A stretch of 64,000 bases of DNA from Porphyridium purpureum (lineage: Eukaryota; Rhodophyta; Bangiophyceae; Porphyridiales; Porphyridiaceae). The translations under genes and the position numbers were made by a program. Below the pieces are notes generated by a model that had not been told where the DNA came from, ran no database searches, and was given only the letters and a program-made list of their open reading frames with translations. Of this stretch, positions 54,344 through 63,629 are shown one piece after another. The stretch lies in the NCBI GenBank assembly GCA_008690995.1, contig VRMN01000010.1, positions 372,001-436,000 on the forward strand, given 5' to 3'. Within the stretch, counting starts at the first letter, position 1. The number at the start of each line of letters is the position of its first letter.

Positions 54344-54853
54344 ATGGAGGAGCGAATTGAGCAGCTGACGCAATTTCTGATCGCGTACGGGCACGTGCCT
54401 CTCAGTCGCGCTCCGGCAGCAGGGTCTTCCGACATCGAGTCCACTGCACAGCCCCGCCGATGTGCGTCGGTCGCAGGAGCGTGCTCGGATGCGCAGGTGA
54501 ACGAGTGGATTCGCGGCTGGAAGGAGCGGGATATAACGGCATCTGTTCCCAAAATCACGTGCTGGTCGACAGAATTCGTAGATCTTGACGACGACAACAT
54601 GTCCGAACCGATTGAGGACTTTGAACTGACGCCCCTCCAGAGTTCGCAGACGCCCTCCCCGCCGCCCCACTCAGACATTTTGAATTCTACTGCTGCGTCG
54701 GCAGCAACGGACAAGGCTGGTCAACGCGCCACAGGCGAGTGGATTCAGGACGCGCAGGGTCAGTATGTTAACCTGGATGACATTGAGTTTGACTTGGACA
54801 CGCTCGAAGTACCGGGAAGTCTAACCAACCGGCGCGTGAGCTTGTTCTCCTGA
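54344..54853 (+). CDS. Small acidic hypothetical protein
   Basis: A 169-residue protein without recognised family. It starts with a short helix (MEERIEQLTQFLIAYG), has a Ser/Pro/Thr-rich acidic middle and ends with a block GEWIQDAQGQYVNLDDIEF plus DLDTLEVPG, which has the look of a conserved short linear region. Mostly disordered, no signal or membrane segment. Overlapping minus-strand frames are open too (54136-54714), but they start at GTG or lack any protein-like features, so the plus-strand ATG frame is preferred. It lies between the PP2C and YidD genes on the same strand. Confidence 0.5.
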   Translation: MEERIEQLTQFLIAYGHVPLSRAPAAGSSDIESTAQPRRCASVAGACSDAQVNEWIRGWKERDITASVPKITCWSTEFVDLDDDNMSEPIEDFELTPLQSSQTPSPPPHSDILNSTAASAATDKAGQRATGEWIQDAQGQYVNLDDIEFDLDTLEVPGSLTNRRVSLFS

Positions 54854-55036
54854 CACCGCGGTCGCGTCACACAGATGAGCTAGCCATGCGTCGTCTGCCT
54901 GGTAGAACAGCAAGTGAAAGCGTCACGCGGCGACAGGAACCTTAAACTTGTACACGATAAACAGTTCTTCCCGCCACGTTCTCTTTGGACTTCAATTTGA
55001 AAGTTCTATGGTAGCGCCGCTGAGTTGGGAAAGACA

Positions 55037-55393
55037 ATGTCGATTCGCCCGCGAACTGTCCGACGCGCGCGCGGCAGCGCGCTGATGGCGGCTTGTGTGG
55101 AAGTTCCCAGTAGACCATGGACGGCCGGCCAACACGTCTGTTTCAGCTTTGTATCGGCTTTAATGATCCGCGCGTTGCGCGGGTACAAAACGATTGTTTC
55201 GCCTTTGCTACCTCCGGCGTGCCGGTTTGTGCCTACGTGTAGCACGTATGCGGTGGAGGCGGTGCAGATGTTCGGCCCGCTGAAAGGCGCCGTCCTGATC
55301 AGCTGGCGACTGGCGCGGTGCAGCCCCTTCGGAGGATTTGGATATGACCCACCGCAGTGGCCGCCTCCACACTTCAGGGCACCCCTACGCTGA
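55037..55393 (+). CDS. yidD: YidD family membrane-insertion factor, probably plastid
   Basis: A 118-residue homologue of bacterial YidD, which assists YidC in inserting proteins into the membrane. The YidD core occupies about 40-110 and keeps the family pattern: IRALRGYKTIVSPLLPPACRF, PTCSTYAVEAVQMFGPLKG, WRLARCSPF and the GGFGYDPP end (C62, C68 and C95 correspond to conserved cysteines). Bacterial YidD has 70-85 residues; the additional N-terminal 40 residues are Arg/Ser/Ala-rich and read as a transit peptide, so the protein probably works in the plastid with Alb3 (the YidC homologue), an inference. The ATG at 55037 follows a TTG extension of four codons. Ends 62 bp from the EF-hand gene, tail-to-tail. 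Confidence 0.9.
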   Translation: MSIRPRTVRRARGSALMAACVEVPSRPWTAGQHVCFSFVSALMIRALRGYKTIVSPLLPPACRFVPTCSTYAVEAVQMFGPLKGAVLISWRLARCSPFGGFGYDPPQWPPPHFRAPLR

Positions 55394-55455
55394 GTAGGGC
55401 CGAGTAACGTCGGAGCTGTTCTGGTGGCCCTAGAGAATCGACCTCGTTGCGTTTA

Positions 55456-55962
55456 TTACCTTAGCAGCGCGGCTGCGTAAAAGAACTGCGACTGAGTGAG
55501 ATGGACCGTGCCGCTGCGATGCGGGTCGAACGCGGTGAACACTGAACGCGAAAACGCGAGGAAGCAAGCGAGCGCGAGGTATTCCGACATGGACAGGTGT
55601 TTGTTGTTATCTGGGTCGAAAGAACGGAAGCACTGTTGGAACGCCGGCTCATCCATATGAAATTGGTTCATCTCTAGCGCGCGACGGACCTCGTTCTGGT
55701 CAAGCCATCCATTCCTGTCCGCATCTACGACCAGAAACGACTGCTGCACGCTGGTGATAAACATATGCACCTGCACAAACTCGTCAAAGTTGCACTCGCC
55801 GTCCCGTGTCGCATCATGCATGCGGATCAACGACGCCGCGTTCTCCAGCGTGACGTCCATGCCGGCCTGCGTCAGTGCCTTGTGGAGCTCCACGGCCGAA
55901 ATCTTTCCAGACCGGTCCGTGTCCACATAATCAAAGAATTGCCGCAGCTGACGCGGATCCAT
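55456..55962 (-). CDS. Penta-EF-hand calcium-binding protein
   Basis: A 168-residue calcium sensor with five EF-hand units, as in ALG-2/sorcin/calpain small subunits. Loops in order: DTDRSGKISAVEL (best match), DATRDGECNFDEF, DADRNGWLDQNEV, DPDNNKHLSMSEY and DPHRSGTVHLTQS; the first and third look fully functional, the others partly degenerate, and the last is typical of a dimerisation hand. The N-terminal Gly/Pro-rich tail of animal family members is absent. Such proteins link calcium to membrane repair, ESCRT or vesicle traffic. The ATG at 55962 opens directly into the first helix; codons further upstream start at GTG. A pyrimidine-rich tract lies just upstream (about 55998-56042). Convergent with YidD. 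Confidence 0.88.
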   Translation of the reverse strand: MDPRQLRQFFDYVDTDRSGKISAVELHKALTQAGMDVTLENAASLIRMHDATRDGECNFDEFVQVHMFITSVQQSFLVVDADRNGWLDQNEVRRALEMNQFHMDEPAFQQCFRSFDPDNNKHLSMSEYLALACFLAFSRSVFTAFDPHRSGTVHLTQSQFFYAAALLR

Positions 55963-56758
55963 TTCGCGCTTTATTGCCTTCTCCTTTCCTTCCTTCACTC
56001 ACACACACACTCTCTCTCTTCTCCTCTCTCTCTCCCTCTCTCCTGTTGGCCCCTCTTGTCACCGCCAACCTTCGCCACCCACTTCTATCAAATTCGCTTG
56101 TTCTATTATAAAACCGCTGTACTTCTTCTCCCCCGTTTCGTTTCTGAGCCGGAACCGCAGAAAGGTTGGTTCCTGTCCGAGTGATTTGTCCTCGGACGTA
56201 GCCGAGTGATACGCTTTCAGACGAGGCGATGAACGCGTCGGCTTGAGGAACAGCACACTCGACACACATGCACACACACAGCTTCACAGACACATAGGTC
56301 ATGTGCAGAAACGGGATCTGAACGAAAGCCGACGACGCGCGAGCACAGAGGACACACACACACACATACACACACAGAGAGAGTGCCAAATGCGCGGCGA
56401 AGGAGAAGGAGAATGTGACAAGCGCAAGCGCAAGCCGCAGGCGAGTGCCTTATTGTAAGGCGGGCGCGGTCCACGCAAGCACGGCGTTGGCCGAATAGCG
56501 CGTAGCAGCGGCAGCGCCACCACGTCGATCGCCAACTCGCTTTCGGTCGCTGCAACTTCGCAGCGTTTGGCTGTACACTACGGCATTCGCACTGTACTCT
56601 CTGCCTGTTAGGCGCACCTTGAACGTCCTGACTGCGAGCAGCGTTTACTCTCGTTGCGCAGCTTCGATGCGGATGGAAAGGGAGAAAGGGATTCCCGTGG
56701 CATTGAGCAAGTCGGTCCCACATCTCCACGATATCCTGCAGCCAATTGGCGACGAAAC
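55963..56758. promoter_or_regulatory. Divergent promoter of EF-hand and VOC genes
   Basis: 796 bp. It begins with a CA/CT-rich stretch (55998-56042), probably 5' leader of the EF-hand gene, has (CA)n runs near 56262-56283 and 56351-56376, and single GTACA-type sequences near 56571 (TGTACACT) and 56591 (ACTGTACT). No gene. Confidence 0.4.
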
Positions 56759-57523
56759 ATGACTGCTTATGTAGGCTTTGTAGAACTACTTGGCGGCCGA
56801 GGCAACGATGCTACTGGCGCTCGCATGCAGGATGGGACACTCGGTGCTGCGCGCGCGGCTCGCAGTAAGAGGGTGTGCCGATTCGGGCGTCTTGCGAGGA
56901 TGAGGTCGCTACGTGTAGTGATGTGTGCAGATCGTTTCGGGGGCTCTTTCCAGAGCTCGCGCGGCCGAGGCGAGCTGGAAGGAAAAGACTACGACTTCTC
57001 GCGGCTGCAGGCTGGAGCGCCCAAGCCAGAAGATCCTCATATCCCAGTAAATCTCCGTCGCACGACGCTAGTCGTCTCGGATCTCGATCTGAGCCTCAAG
57101 TTTTACGAGGAGGGCCTCGGCATGACACGCATTTTCGAGAATCGCATTGTCTATCCTCATTCCGCCAAAGATGAAAGTGAGGCGAAGCGCGTGGGTCGCC
57201 TTGTATTTCTGAAGTGCAACCATTCCTTCATTGGTGTGCTTGGGCTCTACCAATATCTGAAGCCCATCCCGCGACAGATTCCCGAGATTAAGGATGCTGG
57301 AGTGTTTCATGGGTGCACATTCTTGATGTTCAGTTCGTTTGACAGCGTGGACGATCGCATCGAACGAATGCTCAAGGTGCCGGGCACTTCTCTGGCTGAA
57401 GAGCCAGAATTGATGCAGTACCCGGGCTACGCACCAGGCAGCACAATCTTTGTGCGAAAGGCGCTCTTACGGGATCCTGACGGCATCTTTGTCGAAATTA
57501 ATCAGGTCTTGAACGACTTTTGA
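56759..57523 (+). CDS. VOC superfamily (glyoxalase/bleomycin-resistance fold) protein, probably organellar
   Basis: A 254-residue protein. Residues about 110-250 form a VOC module, beginning LRRTTLVVSDLDLSLKFYEE and ending LLRDPDGIFVEINQVL; the terminal Glu (FVEIN) is the usual metal ligand, while the first ligand position is a Thr/Arg rather than the usual His, so glyoxalase I activity is doubtful. VOC proteins include glyoxalases, dioxygenases and resistance proteins. The N-terminal 70 residues are Arg/Gly/Ala-rich with few acidic residues (ARAARSKRVCRFGRLARMRS), a likely transit peptide to plastid or mitochondrion. The in-frame upstream region reaches only a TTG, so the ATG at 56759 is used. 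Convergent with the ankyrin gene (177 bp). Confidence 0.75.
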   Translation: MTAYVGFVELLGGRGNDATGARMQDGTLGAARAARSKRVCRFGRLARMRSLRVVMCADRFGGSFQSSRGRGELEGKDYDFSRLQAGAPKPEDPHIPVNLRRTTLVVSDLDLSLKFYEEGLGMTRIFENRIVYPHSAKDESEAKRVGRLVFLKCNHSFIGVLGLYQYLKPIPRQIPEIKDAGVFHGCTFLMFSSFDSVDDRIERMLKVPGTSLAEEPELMQYPGYAPGSTIFVRKALLRDPDGIFVEINQVLNDF

Positions 57524-57700
57524 TGGTTCTGATTCTCTGCTGAGCCGAGTACGTGCCGTCAAGAGCGTGCTCTGTTGTTCTCAAGACACGCTCTAATAAA
57601 GACTGAATCGAGGAGGCGCGCTCGCCAAGCGTGTTTGCTTTGCTCAGTCCTTGATCGATGATCATCATCACAAGGGCACTAGCTTTGGTAGTTGCGTCCG

Positions 57701-58690
57701 TCAGCTCTGCCGGAGCTCCAGCAAAAGGCATGTTTTCAGTGCGTGTCCAATTGAACAACCATATACGACCAGCACGATCTCTACATCGATAAATGCTGAC
57801 GATCGCGCCGACGCAATGCGCATCAGGGCCGCCATGGGAGTTTGAGTGCGGTGCGCGTGCCTGTTCAGATCTGCCCCAGATCGAACCAACAGCGAGAAGA
57901 GTTCCATGTCGGGTGACGCTACTAGTAGACCATCCGAAACACAGAGGTCAAGAGGCACTATCCCAGAGATATCTTCACAATCAACACTCGCTCCATGCTT
58001 GAGCAGAAGCTGCACAAGGCGGACGGTCTGTTGTCGTGCCTCTACGTCCTCGCTGGCAAAGTACATTCCGTTCTCGACGAGCGCGTACAAGGCGCTCTCT
58101 CCGCGCTTTGAAACTGCATTCACGTGAGCGCCATGCGCGAGGAGAAGTTGTAGACATCCTTCTAGACGTCTCGCAGCGGCCATAATTAAGGGCGTCCGCC
58201 CGTCCTCAGCGCGCGTCGCGTTAGGATTCGCACCGTAGAACAGCAAAACACGCACGCCCGCTTCAAACCCAAAGGATACTGCTGCCATGAGCGCCGTGCG
58301 GCCATCTTCGTCCCTCTGCTCAAGCTGAGCGCCGTGCTGAACCAAGCGACGGACGCACGCCTCTTCTCTGCTCTGAATGGCCTCCATCAGTGCTGTACGT
58401 TCATCACAGTCGGCCGCGTCGACAGGCACACCAAGACCCAAGAGGATATCTACACATGCCACATTCCCCGTGCGCGCGGCAGCTCGAAGCGACTCACCGC
58501 CATAGCCTTCACTTCCGTTCAGAAATCGACCGACGTCGCCACCGGCTTCGCCGTCCGCCACGCACTGCGCGAGCAAGCGAATTTCGTTCGCACCGTCTGG
58601 ACCGTACGCCGCACGGACTAGGAGGTTGCCAAGTTCTTCGGATGTTCGCATATGTTCCCCCGCCACACGTAGTCGCTTCGCTTCCTGCAT
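57701..58690 (-). CDS. Ankyrin-repeat protein (paralogue B)
   Basis: A 329-residue protein resembling the one at 49238-50263. A basic N-terminus (QEAKRLRV) is followed by about six ankyrin units, best in ERTALMEAIQSREEACVRRL, GRTALMAAVSFGFEAGVRVLL and GRTPLIMAAARRLEGCLQLLL. The C-terminal block FSLLVRSGADLNRHAHRTQ and following ALMRIA match the paralogue's FELLVLDGADINRNAENKN and ALMLLL in position and wording. Both therefore seem to belong to one lineage-specific family. Start is the first in-frame ATG (58690); more upstream codons start at GTG. It lies downstream of the two-RRM gene on the same strand (279 bp). Confidence 0.82.
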   Translation of the reverse strand: MQEAKRLRVAGEHMRTSEELGNLLVRAAYGPDGANEIRLLAQCVADGEAGGDVGRFLNGSEGYGGESLRAAARTGNVACVDILLGLGVPVDAADCDERTALMEAIQSREEACVRRLVQHGAQLEQRDEDGRTALMAAVSFGFEAGVRVLLFYGANPNATRAEDGRTPLIMAAARRLEGCLQLLLAHGAHVNAVSKRGESALYALVENGMYFASEDVEARQQTVRLVQLLLKHGASVDCEDISGIVPLDLCVSDGLLVASPDMELFSLLVRSGADLNRHAHRTQTPMAALMRIASARSSAFIDVEIVLVVYGCSIGHALKTCLLLELRQS

Positions 58691-58969
58691 CCCAGCCGCA
58701 GACGAAGGAGTTGGCTTCGCCGAAGCGACCACTTCACCACATGCCGCCGCACTCCGGAAGCACTTGAGCGTTGTCGCTATCGCAACAGCGTGTTGCGGAC
58801 ATTTAATGACGGGGCGAGCTATCTGGGTTTACTCGCGGTCGCGCAAGATGACTATTGTCCAAAAGCAAGGCTGCCACTTCCCGCACTTCCTCACTCGGTT
58901 CGTACGTTCGCGTCCAAGAGTCGGCCAAGAGACAAGCAACATCGAAAGTGCGTGTCTGGTTTTGGCCGC

Positions 58970-60973
58970 CTAGTTGCGCTTGGCGCCAGTGCGGTTTTTG
59001 GCATACATGAGGCGGATGCCGGTCTGGTCCCGGCAGCACGGCAGCTGGTAGCCTTGGCATTGCATGAGCGCCTGTGTTGAGTATACGGTGTCCTCAAAGT
59101 CGGCAAACCCGACAGCACTCTCATTGCCCGAACGTGCTGTCCGCGATATGCGAACGCCGATGAAGCCTTTGAGCTGGCTGAAGAGCGGCCGCAGGTCACC
59201 TTCGGATGTGGAAGGCACAATATTGCCCACAAACAGTGTTGCACAAGGCGGGTTGTCTTCGCCGGAAAATTTGGGAGCGTTTCCACCGCGCCTCGATGAG
59301 ATGGCTTGTGCGCCTCCCGCGCTAGTGTCCATGAGACCGGATGTGTTCATGCCATAAGCGGCGGCGGACAGCCCAGTGCCGCCGCCCATGGCTGAGTATG
59401 CCGCGGAGTTGACGAGCTGAGCATTGTACGGGTCATACTGCTGTGAGCCCAATGGTTGGCCCAGTCCAGGAGTCGCATAGTTGTACGTGGCGTTGACTGC
59501 ATCGGAGACGGCCATGAGCTGCTGGGCGCTGAAACCGGGAAAGCCTGAGGCGGCGGCGGAGGCTGACAAACCAGGCTGTTGTTGCGTTTGGGGATGTGAT
59601 TGCTGCTGCCAGCCCGGCATTGCAGTTGCGGCATTACCGTAAGGGTTGGCCATCATCATCATTTGCTGCTGCTGCTGTAACAAGTCCATGGCAGGCTGGG
59701 CGAACTGTGGTACTGGCGCTTGCTGTTGCGGCGCACTGGAGGAACCTATACGGTCTCGATCGCGATCGCCGCCGCGGCGCCCGCCGCGTTCGCGACCGCT
59801 ATCGGAGCGCTCGCGTCCTCCCGAACGTCCAGTATCAGTGCGTGGGCGCTTACTAGGCATTGAGTCATCGTCAAGCGCTTGGTTCATGCCATCGCGGCGC
59901 CCTCGTTTTGCGCGGGTGTTGGCGCGTGCCCATTCAACTCGGAGCTTCTGGCCAGTTTCCTCGTCGAATACATAGCCGTGGAGGACGCGCAGTGCGTGCT
60001 CAGCCTCACTGCGCAGCTCAAAGAGAGCAAACACGGTGAGTTCCTGGCCGGTACGACTGGTCGTTGTCCGCATGTTGCATCCCTCGTAGCTGGGGAACGC
60101 CACTCGGAACAAGTTGTGCACCTCGCGTTCTCTCGTGTCGGATGGCCAGCCGTTCACGTACAGGGTGCGAACGAGCTTGGCGTCGTTTGTCTCCGAAGGC
60201 GTCTGAGGTGGCTGAAGATCCACTGCTTTGTCTGCGGCTCGGTCGTCCACAGGAGCAGCGGCGGCTACGGCATGCTCTGAAGCAGACAAAACGTCGGTCG
60301 CAGAACTATCTGCGCGGGCGAGATCGTTTACGGCGTTCTGTGAAGGACTTGGATGATCTGTGGCGGCGCCGGCCTCGGCGGCAGCGCTCATGTTTCCTCC
60401 TCCCTGCGCCGCTAATATGGCCTCCTCCTCTGCGGATGCTGCGGGCGGAGGTGGCGGCGGCGGCTGCGGCGACAAGGGGGATTGTGAAGGCGCAAGTTTC
60501 GGAATCTTGCTGTCGTCATCGGAAAGCGCATTTCCATTAAGCATGCTGGTCTCATGTTCCCCATCTGAATGTGCTAAAGGCAGCTGCCCATGAGGACGAT
60601 CCGAAATCTCTTTCTTTTCTACATCGGCTGCCCCTTCTGCTTCGGATTCTACTGGAGCTTCTGCCGGTGGCTGGGGCTCCAGCGCTGACACTTCTCCTCG
60701 TGGCACTTTCTCTTCTCCCTCAACCCCCTTGGGTTCTCCCTCACCCACGACCTGCTCTCCCTTCTCTTCCTTGTCTGCATCCCCACTCCCCCACTCCCCA
60801 GACGTGTCCTCACCATCCGTCTTCTGCGCGCCCTGCGGCGGCTGCTCCTGCTCGTGGTCGTCCCCCTCCATCATCGCTGCCTTCCTCCTCGTCGTCCTCC
60901 TGCGCGGATCCTTCACCACGGCGCCCGCCCCCTCACCAACCGCCGCACCAGCAACTCCAGACTCGCCGGTCAT
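58970..60973 (-). CDS. Two-RRM RNA-binding protein (Whi3/RBPMS-like)
   Basis: A 667-residue RNA-binding protein. The first 270 residues are Glu/Pro/Ala-rich and disordered. RRM1 (about 275-360) has RNP2 RTLYVNGW and RNP1 LTVFALFEL; this weak, insertion-bearing type is seen in RBPMS/couch potato and Whi3. An Arg/Gly-rich stretch (RSGGRERSDSGRERGGRR) and a Gln/Met/Ala-rich prion-like linker follow. RRM2 (577-667) lies at the very C-terminus with RNP2 TLFVGNIV and RNP1 SAVGFADF, closing with RLMYAKN, as in Whi3. The layout suggests an mRNA-binding protein able to form granules, an inference from composition. The ATG at 60973 is chosen over a GTG eight codons upstream. An AT-rich stretch (61125-61175) with ATTAAACATA lies upstream. 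Confidence 0.85.
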   Translation of the reverse strand: MTGESGVAGAAVGEGAGAVVKDPRRRTTRRKAAMMEGDDHEQEQPPQGAQKTDGEDTSGEWGSGDADKEEKGEQVVGEGEPKGVEGEEKVPRGEVSALEPQPPAEAPVESEAEGAADVEKKEISDRPHGQLPLAHSDGEHETSMLNGNALSDDDSKIPKLAPSQSPLSPQPPPPPPPAASAEEEAILAAQGGGNMSAAAEAGAATDHPSPSQNAVNDLARADSSATDVLSASEHAVAAAAPVDDRAADKAVDLQPPQTPSETNDAKLVRTLYVNGWPSDTREREVHNLFRVAFPSYEGCNMRTTTSRTGQELTVFALFELRSEAEHALRVLHGYVFDEETGQKLRVEWARANTRAKRGRRDGMNQALDDDSMPSKRPRTDTGRSGGRERSDSGRERGGRRGGDRDRDRIGSSSAPQQQAPVPQFAQPAMDLLQQQQQMMMMANPYGNAATAMPGWQQQSHPQTQQQPGLSASAAASGFPGFSAQQLMAVSDAVNATYNYATPGLGQPLGSQQYDPYNAQLVNSAAYSAMGGGTGLSAAAYGMNTSGLMDTSAGGAQAISSRRGGNAPKFSGEDNPPCATLFVGNIVPSTSEGDLRPLFSQLKGFIGVRISRTARSGNESAVGFADFEDTVYSTQALMQCQGYQLPCCRDQTGIRLMYAKNRTGAKRN

Positions 60974-63629
60974 GATCGCGACGCAACCTCTACCCACCCC
61001 CTCCGCCGTTCTTCAACTTCAACCACCTCTTCCACCTTCCTCTTCCTCGTCCTTCCCTCCCCGTCCTCCTCGCTCTTCTCCCTCCTCCCACCCCGCATCC
61101 AGGCCGCCACAATCCAAATCACAAAATTAAAAAATAGATTAAACATACATTTAAAAAATAATTCCTCTATAAAGACAACGCTTTTTTGCTATGGACGCCT
61201 CTTGTTTATTTAATTCTTAATTTTAATTTTGTTGGTGTTCTCCTGCAGTGTTGCGGCCTTTCTCCTGCACAGGGAACGCCGGCGCGCTGTAGGCCGTGTT
61301 GTTGCAGTTGCGATGAGGGGCAGTTAACATGGAAGCCGCCGTCTCACCCGCGGGTGCGATCGCACGCACGCGCGCCCCTGACCTTTCTAATTCAAAGAAG
61401 ACAAGCGAGAACTGAAAGCAAAACCATGAACGAAACGAGCCGAGTCATTGCTGTGGTCAATGGTGAGAAGGTAGCTGAGCATGGTGTGGTGCCATCTTGC
61501 TTTTTTCTCGTGCGCATGGCTTTTCTCGAGCATGGGTCGCCGTGCCGTAAAGAATGGCGATCATGTGTTGAAGCTCGTGACGGTCACTTCTTGTGCGCGC
61601 TGCCCCGGTCAACTTGGTGATACCAGGACGAATTCTAATCGAAGGCCGTGCACTCGAGCAGCAGTCGTTACGGATGCCTACAGTATCTTTATGTAGCACA
61701 AGTTCAAGCGCTGCTACCGCCACACTCTGAGAGACATGCAGTCTAGTTTTCTGGCGCTCTTTCGGTTGTCCGTGCTCACGCCATCGGCACAATGCAGTTG
61801 TACATTTGGGAGCATGCACTCGTACAGAAATGCATTCACGTCTGGTTGGCGTGTAGAATCTGTTCTGGTCACGATCGGCATATTACCGACACCGGAATGA
61901 TCCATGCTGTTGAGTGACGTGCATTGATACACGCGTTACGTGAAGCTCGTCGCAGACCAAGCCGCTTGTTGTGCAGTATGCACCACCGGAATACGAGATC
62001 GCCGGCCTTTAGCGCTAAGGCTGTATCCACTTGCCCCACGAAAATTACAAGAGAAAGAGAGAGAGAGAGGGAGAGAGAGAGCCCAGAGATGAGGGGTTTC
62101 GAGGATTGACCCTTATGATGTCGAAGACATGGTGGAGCGCAAGAGCTGGTCGTAGTTCTGCAGAAAGGTTGGGATTGATATGTATCGTCATGATAGGAGG
62201 TGGTTTCTTGTTTATGGCCATCTGTGTGTCTTTATGAAGATAGATTGTCATAGCTCTTACGAGTGCGGTTGGGTAGCTTGTCGCAGTTCTGCTCCTGTAC
62301 GCGGCTCACGCAGATGACGCGCGAGTTGAACTCTGCATCTAAATCATTTTGAGCGGTGATCCATTCGTGGAAGACAAAGTATTCCTGTGTATCCGACCGC
62401 CAAACGGAGCCATTGAATGCATTCTGTTTGGGGTGCCACTTGCAGAAGGCGGAAAGGCTCAACGTGCAGGTCGACGAAATGTTTTAGACATGAAGCTCTG
62501 ATTAGCGGCCTTTTTAACGATTGGAACTGTGGGCGAGTCGTGCGACAAGATCTGATTTGCGGACGGTTCGACGTTCAACTAGTCTGGAAATACCGAAACC
62601 CGGACGCGTGCACAAATGCGAATCATGGCTTAGTTCATTTTCGAGCAGGTGAGCAACACCATTATTTCTTTCAGCTGTGTGGTCGCCGCTTGCGTCTCAA
62701 AGACGACGGGCGACTGTCGTTTTTCTTCACCGAGCGGACGGATGGACTTTGATTGTCATGGTGTTGGGGGCGGGGACAATCGCCGTGTCTGCCATGGCAG
62801 ATCGTCATCTCTTCGTGCGAGTCAGATTTGACGTCGCTTTTGCGTGGATGTTTGCTACGCCAGTTACCACAACCAATCAGTCCCGTCGATGCAAGCGTGC
62901 TCTTTCGATCCGGTCACATCAATTGCATCCGCGGATTCAGTCTCACTCGGCGCGAGTGCAGAAGGCTTGCATTCCACGATTATATTGTAAAAATGACAAT
63001 CTCGCTATTTCTCCCGCGGATTCATGAGTCTGAAAATGTAAACCGCAACTTCTTTCCGCTTGACACTCTTGCCTGTGCGGTGAACCCGAGTCTTTTCCGT
63101 CGAATCACCAATTACCCTCACGAACGACTGCGCCTGCTCTTCTAGCTTTCTTAAACTGTCTTCAACTTTCTTCACCCGTCTCGCCTGCTTGAGATCTTTC
63201 GCATCGACGCACACCCAGCGTTGCCGAGATGTGCAAGACTTCCGCACAGACACCTCGCAGCGGTGCTCAACCGGATGGAGCACAACTGCGTTGCAATCCA
63301 GAAACGGTTTCCCCGTTCCCTGGAGCGAGTAACCGATAAACCGATCTGGGCGATACACAATTCACACGAGAAACCCTGATCCGTAAACCGATCTCCAGAC
63401 CGGTTACAAACCGTTTACCGGCTGTTGCATGCGTTGCCGCGCGGCACGTGAAGGGGCGCAGCGGGACAAGATAAGCGGCAGGAGGCGTCTGCGTCAGGCG
63501 GCGTTTGGTTTGGCTGAGCGCGGCGCCCTGTGAAGGAGGAATGACAGCCCGAAGAACGGGCTTGCGCACGCTGCTGGCTCGCGGATGTGATGCGAAGTGC
63601 GTTCGCGTGGTCCGGTACAAGCAGAAGAA
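60974..63629. other. 2.7 kb without a firm gene; right-hand end is a promoter
   Basis: Head-to-head interval between the two-RRM gene and the partial gene at the right edge. Left end: pyrimidine-rich leader and AT-rich patch (61125-61175). Middle: a purine repeat of AG type (62055-62080) and short frames without domains or good starts. Right end (63320-63430): dense ACCGAT/ACCGTT motifs with GAGAAACCCT (63368-63377), the composite module also found before the DAO gene. At about 2.7 kb this is long for this gene-dense window and could hide a non-coding RNA gene. Confidence 0.45.
63368..63394 (+). promoter_or_regulatory. Third copy of the GAGAAACCCT-N5-GTAACCGAT module
   Basis: GAGAAACCCT, five bases, then GTAAACCGATCT, matching the spacing in both 91-bp copies at 9377 and 9468. 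It lies about 262 bp before the start codon at 63630. Immediately upstream (63328-63346) is GTAACCGATAAACCGATCT, so the second half is repeated there. Confidence 0.7.

Noticed and set aside
63005-63358. 117-codon minus-strand frame with protein-like composition
   Set aside because: No ATG near its start and it overlaps the repeated ACCGAT promoter elements; could only be an exon of an unseen spliced gene.
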